A stretch of DNA of 23,523 bases from Pseudomonadota bacterium (GCA_028067895.1 JAPTUI010000083.1:1-23523); one strand, 5' to 3'; counted from the first letter of the stretch, positions 1 to 7,705 are shown. Notes: generated by a model not told the origin, from the sequence alone. Numbers and translations are program-made.

Positions 1-53
1 AGACCAGCCGCGCCGGCGCCGATGACGAGCACATCGGTCTCGAGCGTGCGCAT
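1..53 (-). CDS. nadB: L-aspartate oxidase, N-terminal fragment (cut by window edge)
   Basis: Only the first 17 codons are in the window. On the minus strand an ATG at 53-51 begins MRTLETDVLVIGAGAAGL, the beta-strand and glycine-rich turn (GAGAAG) of a Rossmann FAD-binding domain. That motif alone fits many flavoproteins. It starts 11 bp after the stop of nadA, and NadB (oxidation of L-aspartate to iminoaspartate) supplies the substrate of NadA, so L-aspartate oxidase is the natural reading. The family call is seen in sequence; the specific name rests on context. Confidence 0.75.
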   Translation of the reverse strand, partial: MRTLETDVLVIGAGAAG

Positions 54-64
54 CGGCGCGACGC

Positions 65-1036
65 TCAGCCGATCTCGAGCATGCGCGCGATCGGGCGGCG
101 CGCCCGGGCGGCGAGCGCCGGATCGATCTCGATCGGTGCGGCGAGCGTCTCGAGCGCCTGCGCCACGCGCTCGAGCGTGGTGGCCTTCATGTGCGGACAC
201 AGGTTGCACGGGCGCACGAACTGGATGTCCGGGCAGTGCACCGCGACGTTGTCGGCCATGGCGCACTCGGTGAGCAGCATCGCCCGCGGCGGGCGGCGCT
301 CGCTGAGGAAATGGGCCATCGCCCCGGTGGAACCGACGAAGTCCGCTTCGGCGCGCACCCCTTCGGGACACTCCGGATGGGCGAGCACGGTCACCTGCGT
401 CTCGAGTCGGAAGGCGCGGATGTCGGCGGCGTTGAAGCGGGTGTGGACCTCGCACTGCCCGCCCCAGGCGATCACCTCGACGCCGCTCTCCTCGGCGACG
501 AACCCGGCCAGGTGCTGATCGGGCAGCATGATGACCCGCGGTGCGCCGAGCGCACGAACCACCCGCACGGCGTTGGCGGAAGTGCAGCACACGTCGACTT
601 CGGCCTTCACCGCCGCAGTCGTGTTGATGTAGGCGACGACCGGCACCCCGGGGCACGCGGCGCGCACGGCGCGCACCGCCTCGGCATCAATGGAATCGGC
701 GAGCGAGCAGCCGGCCTCCGCGGCGCTGAGCAGCACGCATTTGTCCGGACAGAGCAGCTTGACGGTCTCGGCCATGAAGCGCACGCCGCACACCAGCAGC
801 GTGCGCCCCGGCGCTTCGAGCGCGTACTGCGCCATGGCGAGCGAATCCCCGGTGAAATCCGCCACCGCGCTGACGAGCGGCGTCTGGTAGTTGTGAGCCA
901 GCACGAGTGCGTCGTGTTCGGCCTTCAGCGCCGCGATGCGCGCAATCAGCGGCGCAGCGAGCGCGATTTCGGCCTCGGGCACCACATGCGCGAGGCGGGC
1001 AGCGAGAGACGTGTGAAGATCGGCGTGGGCGTTCAT
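65..1036 (-). CDS. nadA: Quinolinate synthase A
   Basis: NadA condenses iminoaspartate with dihydroxyacetone phosphate to quinolinate, the NAD precursor, using a [4Fe-4S] cluster in the cytoplasm. The product is 323 aa (E. coli 347). Family blocks are clear: LAHNYQTP near residue 47, GVRFMAETVKLL at 84, AGCSLAD with Cys110, CTSANA with Cys151, and RPCNLCPHMK with Cys277/Cys280. One cysteine from each of these three regions would ligate the cluster. The ATG at 1036 is the only start near the conserved N-terminus, and no strong Shine-Dalgarno precedes it. The open frame continues upstream, but that part crosses the intergenic region and lies antisense to the divergent regulator gene. nadB follows after 11 bp, so the two form one operon. 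Confidence 0.93.
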   Translation of the reverse strand: MNAHADLHTSLAARLAHVVPEAEIALAAPLIARIAALKAEHDALVLAHNYQTPLVSAVADFTGDSLAMAQYALEAPGRTLLVCGVRFMAETVKLLCPDKCVLLSAAEAGCSLADSIDAEAVRAVRAACPGVPVVAYINTTAAVKAEVDVCCTSANAVRVVRALGAPRVIMLPDQHLAGFVAEESGVEVIAWGGQCEVHTRFNAADIRAFRLETQVTVLAHPECPEGVRAEADFVGSTGAMAHFLSERRPPRAMLLTECAMADNVAVHCPDIQFVRPCNLCPHMKATTLERVAQALETLAAPIEIDPALAARARRPIARMLEIG

Positions 1037-1099
1037 GAGCGCGCCGATGATGCCGCAGCGGTCGGCCGCGGGCGTAGCAGCCGCGATGAGGAAAATCAC

Positions 1100-1138
1100 T
1101 TTTTCCGCACGCCGCGCGTCCGGGGGGCTGCGGAAAAT
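1100..1138. promoter_or_regulatory. Inverted repeat in the nadA / FNR-like divergent intergenic region
   Basis: The arms TTTTTCCGCA (1100-1109) and TGCGGAAAAT (1129-1138) are inverted copies matching at 9 of 10 positions, with 19 bp between them. They sit in the 144-bp gap between the divergent nadA and regulator starts, where operators or promoters for both genes must lie. The half-site does not look like an FNR box. It may be an operator for an unidentified regulator or an RNA hairpin; no factor is assigned. Confidence 0.45.
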
Positions 1139-1139
1139 C

Positions 1140-1153
1140 CTGATATCTATCGC
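1140..1153. promoter_or_regulatory. Weak FNR-box-like site upstream of the FNR-family gene
   Basis: CTGAT-ATCT-ATCGC matches 7 of the 10 fixed positions of the FNR consensus TTGAT-N4-ATCAA. It lies about 28 bp before the regulator ATG at 1181, where binding would cover a promoter, as in autoregulated fnr genes. A 7/10 match can arise by chance, so this is tentative. Confidence 0.25.
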
Positions 1154-1180
1154 AGCATCTGCCGCGCTAGCGTTGCCGAC

Positions 1181-1861
1181 ATGAACCACCACGACCGCAC
1201 CCGCAGCCGCACCGGCGCGCCGAGTGAAACCGATTGTGCCGCCTGCCCGGCCACGCGCCGCTGCTGGGGCCCCGAGCCGCTCACCGCCGATGCCGTCCAC
1301 GCCCGGCGCGAGCCGCCGCTCGAGCGCGGCGCCCGCCTGCTCGAGCAGGGCGCCGCACCGGCGGTGTACCTCGTGGCCACCGGCTGCCTGGTGCTGCGCA
1401 TGAGCCTGCCGGACGGCTCGCAGCGGGTGGTCGGACTGCGCCTGCCGGGGGAACTGGTCGGGCTGGAGAGCTTGGCGCGGGGGGTTCAGCCCTACACCGC
1501 GCAGGCCGCCACCGCGAGCGCGGTGTGCCGGCTGCACATGCCCGCGCCCGGCACCGCCGCCGGACACGGCGCGCTGCTCGAGCGGCTGCTGCTGAAGAGC
1601 GCCGCGCAGCCCGACCGGGCCGCCGCGCCCTGGGCGGGGCTGCCGGCGGTCGAGCGGGTCGCGGCCTTCATCGAGAACTACATCGAGCGGGCCCAGCTGC
1701 CGGCGCGCGAGGAGCGCTTCCGTCTGCCGCTCACCCGCGCCGACATCGGCTCGTACCTCGGGCTCGCCCCGGAGACGGTGGTGCGCGCCCTCGGGCACCT
1801 GAGCCAGGCGCAGCGTCTGGCGGTGCGCGGGCGCACCGTCAGCCTCGGCGGTACGCTCTGA
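1181..1861 (+). CDS. CRP/FNR-family regulator with FNR-type Fe-S cysteines
   Basis: A 226-aa cytoplasmic DNA-binding regulator (E. coli FNR is 250 aa). The N-terminus has Cys19-x2-Cys22-x5-Cys28, the same spacing as FNR Cys20/23/29. Cys116 in TASAVCRL aligns with FNR Cys122. All four [4Fe-4S] ligands are therefore present, which predicts oxygen sensing. Residues 45-125 form the cyclic-nucleotide-like beta roll (LPGELVGLESL). A shortened dimer helix leads to a C-terminal HTH (LTRADIGSYLGL, then ETVVRALG). In the recognition helix FNR reads E-x-x-S-R; here Ser is Val201, with Glu198 and Arg202 kept, so the DNA site may differ. The ATG at 1181 is the first start in a frame open from far upstream; the earlier part is antisense to nadA. 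It is divergent from nadA. Confidence 0.85.
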   Translation: MNHHDRTRSRTGAPSETDCAACPATRRCWGPEPLTADAVHARREPPLERGARLLEQGAAPAVYLVATGCLVLRMSLPDGSQRVVGLRLPGELVGLESLARGVQPYTAQAATASAVCRLHMPAPGTAAGHGALLERLLLKSAAQPDRAAAPWAGLPAVERVAAFIENYIERAQLPAREERFRLPLTRADIGSYLGLAPETVVRALGHLSQAQRLAVRGRTVSLGGTL

Positions 1862-1869
1862 GCGCGCGC

Positions 1870-1886
1870 CGGGCGGGCACCGCCCG
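1870..1886 (+). terminator. GC hairpin after the regulator gene
   Basis: A 7-bp perfect stem (1870-1876 with 1880-1886, core GGGCGG/CCGCCC) with a 3-base loop begins 9 bp after the stop codon. There is no T-tract, so intrinsic termination is uncertain. The hairpin also covers the -35 region of the kbl promoter. Confidence 0.35.
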
Positions 1887-1900
1887 AGGCGACGCGCGGG

Positions 1901-1906
1901 TATAAT
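1901..1906 (+). promoter_or_regulatory. Consensus -10 box of kbl (near-leaderless transcript)
   Basis: A perfect TATAAT ends 8 bases before the kbl ATG at 1915. Transcription would normally begin about 7 bases after the box, at or within two bases of the start codon. No convincing -35 is seen 17 bp upstream, and there is no Shine-Dalgarno between box and ATG. The sequence predicts a leaderless or nearly leaderless kbl-tdh mRNA. Confidence 0.6.
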
Positions 1907-1914
1907 CGCGCCGC

Positions 1915-3102
1915 ATGATGCCTCAACTCATCGAGCGTCTGCGCTCGGACCTCGGCGCCCTGAAGGACCAGGGCTTGTACAAGAACGAACGGGTGATCGA
2001 GAGCCCACAGGGCGGGCAGATCAGCACCGGCGGGCGCGAGGTGATCAACCTCTGTGCCAACAACTACCTCGGGCTCGCCAGCGATCCGACCGTGCTCGAA
2101 GCGGCGCACGCGGCGCTCGAGCAATTCGGCTTCGGGATGGCCTCGGTGCGCTTCATCTGCGGCACGCAGACGGTGCACAAGGCGCTCGAGCGGCGCCTGA
2201 GCGAGTTTCTCGGCACCGAGGATGCGATCCTCTACTCCTCCTGCTTCGATGCCAACGGCGGACTGTTCGAGACGCTGCTCGATGAGCGCGATGCGGTGAT
2301 CTCCGATGCGCTCAACCACGCCAGCATCATCGACGGGATCCGCCTGTGCAAGGCCGAACGGCTGCGCTATGCGAACAACGACATGGCCGAACTCGAGGCC
2401 TGTCTGCAGCGCAGCGCCGCGGCCCGCACCCGTCTGATCGCCACCGACGGGGTGTTCTCGATGGACGGCACGGTGGCGAAGCTCGCTGCGATCTGCGCGC
2501 TCGCCGACCGCTACGATGCGCTGGTGATGGTCGATGACTCGCATGCCACCGGCTTCATGGGCGCGCACGGCCGCGGCACGCCCGAGCACTGCGGGGTCGG
2601 CGCGCGCATCGACATCCTCACCGGCACGCTCGGCAAGGCACTCGGCGGCGCGAGCGGAGGCTACATCGCCTCGCGCGCCCCGGTGATCGAGTGGCTGCGC
2701 CAGCGCTCGCGGCCCTACCTGTTCTCCAACAGCATCCCGCCGGTGGTGGCCGCCGCCGGACTGCGCGTGCTCGAGCTGCTCGCCGAGCGGCCCGAGCTGC
2801 GCGCTCGGGTGCATGAGAACGCCCGCTATTTCCGCGCCGGCCTCGAGCGGCTCGGCTTCACGGTGAAGCCCGGCGAGCATCCGATCATCCCGGTGATGAT
2901 CGGCGATGCGGCGCTCGCGGCCCGCATGGCCGACCGGCTGCTCGCGCACGGGGTGTACGTCATTGGCTTCTCCTACCCCGTGGTGCCCAAGGGCCAGGCG
3001 CGCATCCGCACGCAGATGTCCGCCGCGCTCACGCGCGCCGACCTGGATACCGCGCTCGCGGCCTTCGCCGCCGTGGGCCGTGAACTCGGAGTGATCGCAT
3101 GA
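1915..3102 (+). CDS. kbl: Glycine C-acetyltransferase (2-amino-3-ketobutyrate CoA ligase)
   Basis: This PLP enzyme cleaves 2-amino-3-ketobutyrate with CoA to glycine and acetyl-CoA, the second step of threonine breakdown after Tdh. It is 395 aa (E. coli 398) and collinear with the family. Visible blocks are NLCANNYLGL near residue 45, VRFICGTQTVHKALE at 78, DALNHASIIDGIRL at 131, VDDSHATGFMG at 206 and the PLP-lysine motif TGTLGKALGGASGG with Lys241. The ATG at 1915 is followed at once by a second in-frame ATG at 1918, and either could be used. The start lies 8 bases after a TATAAT box. Its TGA overlaps the tdh ATG by 4 bp, so the two are translationally coupled. Confidence 0.96.
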   Translation: MMPQLIERLRSDLGALKDQGLYKNERVIESPQGGQISTGGREVINLCANNYLGLASDPTVLEAAHAALEQFGFGMASVRFICGTQTVHKALERRLSEFLGTEDAILYSSCFDANGGLFETLLDERDAVISDALNHASIIDGIRLCKAERLRYANNDMAELEACLQRSAAARTRLIATDGVFSMDGTVAKLAAICALADRYDALVMVDDSHATGFMGAHGRGTPEHCGVGARIDILTGTLGKALGGASGGYIASRAPVIEWLRQRSRPYLFSNSIPPVVAAAGLRVLELLAERPELRARVHENARYFRAGLERLGFTVKPGEHPIIPVMIGDAALAARMADRLLAHGVYVIGFSYPVVPKGQARIRTQMSAALTRADLDTALAAFAAVGRELGVIA

Positions 3103-4130
3103 AAGCGCTGGTCAAGAAGGAATCCGCACCCGGCATCTGGCTCGAGGACATCCCGGAGCCGAAGATTGGACCGAACGACGTGCTGATCAAGATCGCCAAG
3201 ACCGCGATCTGCGGCACCGACATGCACATCTACAACTGGGATGCCTGGGCCCGCAAGACCATCCCGGTCCCCATGGCCGTCGGCCACGAGTACTGCGGCC
3301 GCGTCGTGGACGTCGGCTCGGAGGTCCGGGGCCTCGCCGTCGGGGACCGCGTCTCCGGCGAAGGGCACATCACCTGCGGGCACTGCCGCAACTGCCGCGC
3401 CGGCCGCCGGCACCTGTGCCGCAACACGGTCGGCGTAGGCGTCAACCGCCCCGGGGCGTTCGCCGAGTATCTCTCGATCCCGGCCGACAACGCCTTCAAG
3501 CTGCCGGACTCGATCAGCGATGACATCGCCTCGATCCTCGATCCGTTCGGCAACGCGACGCACACCGCGCTGTCGTTCAACATGGTCGGCGAGGACGTGC
3601 TGATCACCGGCGCAGGTCCGATCGGCGTGATGGCCGTGGCGATCGCCCGCTTCGTCGGCGCCCGCCACGTCGTGATCACGGACGTGAACGACTTCCGGCT
3701 CGCGCTCGCGCAGAAGATGGGGGCGACGCGCACCGTCAACGTACAGCGCGAGACGCTCGATCAGACCATGAAGGACCTGGGCATGCAGGAAGGCTTCGAC
3801 GTCGGCCTGGAGATGTCGGGCAATCCGGCCGCGTTCCGCGACCTGCTGCGCACCATGCATCACGGCGGGTCGGTGGCGCTGCTCGGCATCCCGCCGGAGG
3901 AAACCGCCATCGACTGGAACCAGGTGATCTTCAAGGGCCTGACCTTGAAGGGCATCTACGGCCGGGAGATGTTCGAGACCTGGTACAAGATGGCGAGCCT
4001 GCTGCAGAGCGGTCTTGACCTGACCCCGGTCATCACCCACCATCTGCCGATCCAGGAGTTCCCCGAAGCCTTCTCCATCATGGGCTCGGGCCGCTCCGGC
4101 AAGGTCATCCTCGACTGGCAGACCCTCTGA
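3099..4130 (+). CDS. tdh: L-threonine 3-dehydrogenase
   Basis: A zinc- and NAD-dependent medium-chain dehydrogenase that oxidises L-threonine to 2-amino-3-ketobutyrate for Kbl. It is 343 aa (E. coli 341). Catalytic zinc residues are visible as Cys38 in AICGTDMHIYNWDAW and GHE at 62-64. The structural zinc cysteines are Cys93, Cys96, Cys99 and Cys107. The Rossmann motif GAGPIG lies near residue 170. The ATG overlaps the kbl stop as ATGA, with GGAG 7 bases upstream (3088-3091). A GC palindrome follows the stop. Sequence, length and pairing with kbl leave little doubt. Confidence 0.97.
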   Translation: MKALVKKESAPGIWLEDIPEPKIGPNDVLIKIAKTAICGTDMHIYNWDAWARKTIPVPMAVGHEYCGRVVDVGSEVRGLAVGDRVSGEGHITCGHCRNCRAGRRHLCRNTVGVGVNRPGAFAEYLSIPADNAFKLPDSISDDIASILDPFGNATHTALSFNMVGEDVLITGAGPIGVMAVAIARFVGARHVVITDVNDFRLALAQKMGATRTVNVQRETLDQTMKDLGMQEGFDVGLEMSGNPAAFRDLLRTMHHGGSVALLGIPPEETAIDWNQVIFKGLTLKGIYGREMFETWYKMASLLQSGLDLTPVITHHLPIQEFPEAFSIMGSGRSGKVILDWQTL

Positions 4131-4139
4131 GGCTCAGCG

Positions 4140-4171
4140 GCACGCCCGCGCGCCGCGGCGCGCGGGCGTGC
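4140..4171. terminator. Perfect 32-bp palindrome between convergent tdh and sppA
   Basis: Positions 4140-4171 pair completely (16 bp per arm, GCACGCCC...GGGCGTGC), and the right edge abuts the sppA stop codon at 4172. It is symmetric between convergent genes, so it most likely acts as a bidirectional terminator or a 3'-end-protecting hairpin. Only a very short T-run (TT) follows on the plus side, so strict intrinsic termination is not proven. Confidence 0.6.
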
Positions 4172-6016
4172 TTAACGCTGGGTGCAGAAGCAGTAGGCGT
4201 AGAGCTTGCCGCGCGCCCCGAAGCGCGTCAGATCTCTGAGTTCGCGCGCGTAGGGTGAGAGCGAGCCGGCGAGCGCCCCGAAGCCCGGCAGACTCACCTT
4301 CGGACCGAACAGCGAGACCGCCGCGAAGGCCGCCCGCGCCTGGGCGCGCTCGAGCAGCAGTTGCGTCCAGGAGCGGCGCCGGTGCAGGAACTGCACGCGG
4401 TAGTGCTTGAGCTTGGCGAGGCTCGCCGCGGCGTGCTCGGCGTCCTCGAGCGTGCCCAGATGATCGACTAAGCCGATGTGCCGCGCCGCGGACCCCGCCC
4501 AGACGTGTCCCTGGCCGATGGCGTTGACCTGGGCGTCGGTGAGGTGACGGCCCTCGGCCACGCGCTCGACGAACTGCGCATAGCCGCGGTTGATCTGCGA
4601 GCGAATCAGCAGCTTCGATTCGGCGTTCAGCGGCTGCCCCGGGGTCATCTGGCCGGCGAGCGGCGTGGTCCCTACCCCGTCGCTGCCGATGCCGAACTTG
4701 CGCAACGCCTGCTTGAACGTCGGAATGATGGCGAAGATGCCAATCGAGCCGGTGAGCGTCGCGGGACTGGCGTAAATCTCGTTGGCCGGTGCGGCGATGT
4801 AGTACCCGCCCGAGGCGGCGTAATCGCCCATCGACACCACGAGTGGCTTGCCGCTCGCGCGCAGCGCCACCAGCGCGTGATAGATCTCTTCGGCGGCCGT
4901 GACGCTGCCGCCCGGGCTGTCGATGCGCAGCACGACCGCCTTGATGTGGGGGTTGATGCGCGCGGTGCGGATCAGGCGCGAGAGTGAGTCCCCGCCGATC
5001 GCCCCGGGCGGCTCGCGCCCATCGAGAATATCCCCGTCGGCCACGATCACTGCGACGCGCGGCTCACTCGCCTCCGGCGCACCCTGCTCGCTGCGCACGA
5101 GCTTCGCGTAGGTGCCCGCGCCGACCGCATTGAACGTACCGTGCGCGTCGGCGCCGACCAGGTGGATGACCCGCTGTTCGAACTGATGCTTGTCGATGAG
5201 CGCACTCACCAGGTGTGCCTTGAGCGCCACTTCGGCCGCATCGCCATCGGCGGCGGCGACCGTCTTCGGCAGCGTGTCGACGTACTGGGCGATCGCGCCG
5301 GCCGGCAGACCGCGCGCGGCGGCGACTTCCCGCTGGTAGGTCCGCCACTGGGCATCGAGGTAGGCGGTGCTCTGCGCGCGGTCGGCCTTGGACATGTCCC
5401 GGCGCGTGAAGATCTCCACCGCGCTCTTGTACTTGCCGACCCGGAACACGTGCACGTGCACGCCGAGCTTCTTCAGCAGTCCGCCGAAATACAGCGAGTA
5501 GCGGCTGAAGCCGCGGATCAGCACGTATCCGGTCGGATCGAGGTCAACCTGGTTGGCCTGCGCGGCGAGGTAGTACTGATCCTGGTCGAAGGCGGTACCG
5601 AAGGCGAGCACCGGCTTGCCGCTGGCGCGAAAGACGTGAATGGCGCGGGCAAGCTCCTCGAGCATCGGCAGGCCCGCGTGGTCCATGTCATCGAGATCGA
5701 GCACCAGCGCGCCGATGCGCGGGTCCTTCGCGCCGGCGCGGATCGCGCTCACCAGATTCCACAGCAGCGTCTGGTGCACGCCCTCGCCCTGGGCGTTCTC
5801 GAGGGCCCGCTCGACCGGATCCCCGCTCAGCTGCTCGACCAAGCGCCCGCGTGGCGCAACCACCAGGGCCGCGCGCGCCGGCATGGTCGGACTGGCCTCA
5901 TAGAGTACCCCGACCAGGAAGCCGAACAGCGCAAGCAGCAGCAGCAGATGCAGCAGCTTGCGCAGCCCGTCCAGGCCGCGCCACACCCCGAGCAGGATCT
6001 TGCGCACGGTGCCCAT
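4172..6016 (-). CDS. sppA: Signal peptide peptidase SppA, 67K type
   Basis: A membrane-anchored serine protease that degrades cleaved signal peptides. It is 614 aa (E. coli 618), the long form with two tandem S49 domains. Residues 21-40 are a hydrophobic anchor rich in Leu. The catalytic lysine is Lys197 in GKYKSAVE (E. coli Lys209), in the N-terminal domain. The nucleophile is Ser402 in GDYAASGGYYIA (E. coli Ser409), in the C-terminal domain, preceded by RIDSPGGSVTA near residue 364. The ATG at 6016 starts just before the anchor, but the bases ahead of it are a C-run on the coding strand, so no Shine-Dalgarno is seen. It lies 9 bp downstream of the rplS stop and could be read through from that operon. 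Confidence 0.95.
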   Translation of the reverse strand: MGTVRKILLGVWRGLDGLRKLLHLLLLLALFGFLVGVLYEASPTMPARAALVVAPRGRLVEQLSGDPVERALENAQGEGVHQTLLWNLVSAIRAGAKDPRIGALVLDLDDMDHAGLPMLEELARAIHVFRASGKPVLAFGTAFDQDQYYLAAQANQVDLDPTGYVLIRGFSRYSLYFGGLLKKLGVHVHVFRVGKYKSAVEIFTRRDMSKADRAQSTAYLDAQWRTYQREVAAARGLPAGAIAQYVDTLPKTVAAADGDAAEVALKAHLVSALIDKHQFEQRVIHLVGADAHGTFNAVGAGTYAKLVRSEQGAPEASEPRVAVIVADGDILDGREPPGAIGGDSLSRLIRTARINPHIKAVVLRIDSPGGSVTAAEEIYHALVALRASGKPLVVSMGDYAASGGYYIAAPANEIYASPATLTGSIGIFAIIPTFKQALRKFGIGSDGVGTTPLAGQMTPGQPLNAESKLLIRSQINRGYAQFVERVAEGRHLTDAQVNAIGQGHVWAGSAARHIGLVDHLGTLEDAEHAAASLAKLKHYRVQFLHRRRSWTQLLLERAQARAAFAAVSLFGPKVSLPGFGALAGSLSPYARELRDLTRFGARGKLYAYCFCTQR

Positions 6017-6025
6017 GGGGGGGCG

Positions 6026-6370
6026 TCAGACCTTCTCTTCGATCCTCGCGGCCTTGCCCGAGCGCTCACGCAGGTAGTACAGCTTGGCGCGGCGCACCTG
6101 GCCGCGACGCTTGATCGTGATGTCGCTGATCGCCGGGCTGTAGGTCTGGAAGACGCGCTCGACGCCCTCGCCGTGGGAGATCTTGCGCACCGTGAACGAG
6201 GAGTTCAGGCCCCGGCGGCTGATGGCGATGACCACGCCCTCATAGGCCTGTACGCGCTCGCGGTCGCCTTCGACCACTTTCACCTGCACGACCACGGTGT
6301 CGCCGGGCTTGAAGTCCGGGACCTTGCGGGTCATGCGTTCTTTTTCGAGTGTTTGAATGATGTTGCTCAT
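6026..6370 (-). CDS. rplS: 50S ribosomal protein L19
   Basis: L19 is 114 aa here (E. coli 115) and sits at the 30S-50S interface. It starts MSNIIQTLEKE and contains the family blocks FKPGDTVVVQVKVVEGDRERVQAYEG, RRGLNSSFTVRKIS and the basic C-terminal RRGQVRRAKLYYLRERSGKAARI. The ATG at 6370 was chosen over an in-frame ATG 51 bases upstream because L19 begins here in relatives. The gap to the trmD stop is only 4 bp. It is the last gene of the classic rpsP-rimM-trmD-rplS operon. Confidence 0.97.
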   Translation of the reverse strand: MSNIIQTLEKERMTRKVPDFKPGDTVVVQVKVVEGDRERVQAYEGVVIAISRRGLNSSFTVRKISHGEGVERVFQTYSPAISDITIKRRGQVRRAKLYYLRERSGKAARIEEKV

Positions 6371-6374
6371 GGTC

Positions 6375-7133
6375 TCATCCTCGATCGTCGCCCCGGTCCG
6401 CTTCTGCGGCGAGGAGTTCATTCAGTAACCGCTGCGCGTCGGGCTGCAGCGCCTGCCCGCGCACCAAATCCGGGCGGCGCCGCCAGGTGCGCGCCACCGC
6501 CTGGGCGAGCCGCCAGCGCTCGATGTCGGCGTGATTGCCCGACAAGAGCACCTGGGGCACTTCCAGGCCTTCGAACACTTCCGGCCGCGTGTAATGCGGC
6601 CAGTCGAGCAATCCCTGCGAGAACGAATCGCACTCGCTGGAACGCTCATCGCCCAGCACTCCCGGCAGGAGTCGCGCCACCGCGTCGATCACCGCGAGCG
6701 CCGGCAGCTCCCCGCCCGAGAGCACGTAATCGCCAATCGACACTTCCCGATCGATCCCGAGCTCGATCACCCGCTCGTCCAGGCCCTCGTAGCGTCCGGC
6801 CACGAGCATCAGCCCCGGCAGCGCGGCGAACTCCCGGGCCATCGCCTGCGTGAAGCGCTCACCCTGCGCCGAGAGGCACACCCGGGGGCTGCCGCCCGGC
6901 AGCCGCGCCGCCGCGGCGCGGATCGCCGCGAGCATCGGCTCGGGCTTCAGCACCATGCCGGGCCCACCGCCGTACGGCCGATCGTCCACCGTGCGGTGCA
7001 CGTCGCGCGTGTGTTCGCGCGGATCCTCCGTGCCCACCGCCAGCCGCCCGCTCACGAGCGCCCGTCCCACCACGCCGAAGCGCAGCGCGCCGGTGATCAT
7101 CGGCGCAAACAGCGTGACCACTTCGATCTGCAT
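6375..7133 (-). CDS. trmD: tRNA (guanine37-N1)-methyltransferase
   Basis: TrmD methylates G37 next to the anticodon of tRNAs reading CNN codons, which prevents +1 frameshifting. The 252-aa product (E. coli 255) is a SPOUT enzyme. The N-terminus is MQIEVVTLFAPMI, followed by DDRPYGGGPGMVLKPEP near residue 50, CLSAQGERFTQ near 86, GRYEGLDERVIE near 113 and the knot segment IGDYVLSGGELPALAVIDA near 132. SNF- and DWPHYTRP-type segments (SFSQGLLDWPHYTRPEVFEG) lie near 165. It begins 41 bp after the rimM stop and ends 4 bp before rplS. Confidence 0.97.
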   Translation of the reverse strand: MQIEVVTLFAPMITGALRFGVVGRALVSGRLAVGTEDPREHTRDVHRTVDDRPYGGGPGMVLKPEPMLAAIRAAAARLPGGSPRVCLSAQGERFTQAMAREFAALPGLMLVAGRYEGLDERVIELGIDREVSIGDYVLSGGELPALAVIDAVARLLPGVLGDERSSECDSFSQGLLDWPHYTRPEVFEGLEVPQVLLSGNHADIERWRLAQAVARTWRRRPDLVRGQALQPDAQRLLNELLAAEADRGDDRG

Positions 7134-7174
7134 GGAACGCCCATCCGCGCGGCGCGCACAGTCTGACCGGCGTG

Positions 7175-7705
7175 CTACTCCAGCGTCGCCGGCCAGTCCA
7201 CCAGCACCCGCCCGGCGGTCAGATCGACCTCGAGCAGATGCGACGGATCCGCCAGCACCCAGTGTTCGCGTGCCGGCGACTCACCGCCACCGTCCTCTAC
7301 CACCATGACCGCCCCCGCGGGCGCGTCGACGAAATACCTCACCGTGCCGAGCCGGCAGCCCTCGGTGTTGAGCACCTCGCAGCCGATCAGGTCGGTGCGG
7401 TAGTGCTGCCGCTCACCGGGCTCAGGCAGCGCGCTGCGCTCGATCTCGATCAGCGCCCCGGTCAGCCGGGCCGCCGCGTCGCGGTCCTCGATGCCCTTAA
7501 GCCGGGCGACCACCGCATGGCCGTGCGGCCGTCCGTCCTCGAGCCGCAGCGTGATCGCCTCGCCCGTGGCCCGCGCCAGACGCCACTGGCGGTACTCGAG
7601 CAGTGCCTCGGGCGGGTCCGTGAAGGACGCCACGTGCACCCACCCGGCCAGCCCGAACGGCGCCCCGATGCGCCCGAGCTCGACCCAGGGGGAGCGGGCG
7701 TTCAC
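7175..7705 (-). CDS. rimM: Ribosome maturation factor RimM
   Basis: RimM binds S19 and assists 30S head assembly and 16S rRNA processing. The product is 176 aa (E. coli 182). The N-terminal RimM domain starts VELGRIGAPFGLAGWVHVASFTDPPE. The PRC-barrel-like C-terminal half includes YRTDLIGCEVLNTEG and ends HLLEVDLTAGRVLVDWPATLE. The start is taken as the GTG at 7705. It lies 26 bp after the rpsP stop, has GGGG upstream, and puts VELGRIG about ten residues in, as in relatives. No ATG exists in the region, and the frame upstream of it runs antisense-free into rpsP, which argues against a longer protein. Confidence 0.93.
   Translation of the reverse strand: MNARSPWVELGRIGAPFGLAGWVHVASFTDPPEALLEYRQWRLARATGEAITLRLEDGRPHGHAVVARLKGIEDRDAAARLTGALIEIERSALPEPGERQHYRTDLIGCEVLNTEGCRLGTVRYFVDAPAGAVMVVEDGGGESPAREHWVLADPSHLLEVDLTAGRVLVDWPATLE

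Noticed and set aside
191..1180. Upstream extension of the regulator frame on the plus strand
   Set aside because: The first 840 or so bases are antisense to nadA, which has clear catalytic motifs. The translation is His/Arg-rich with no family resemblance. The regulator starts at 1181.
5141..6853. Long plus-strand open frame of 570 codons
   Set aside because: It is antisense to sppA, rplS and trmD. High GC creates long stop-free frames, and its composition is that of a shadow frame.
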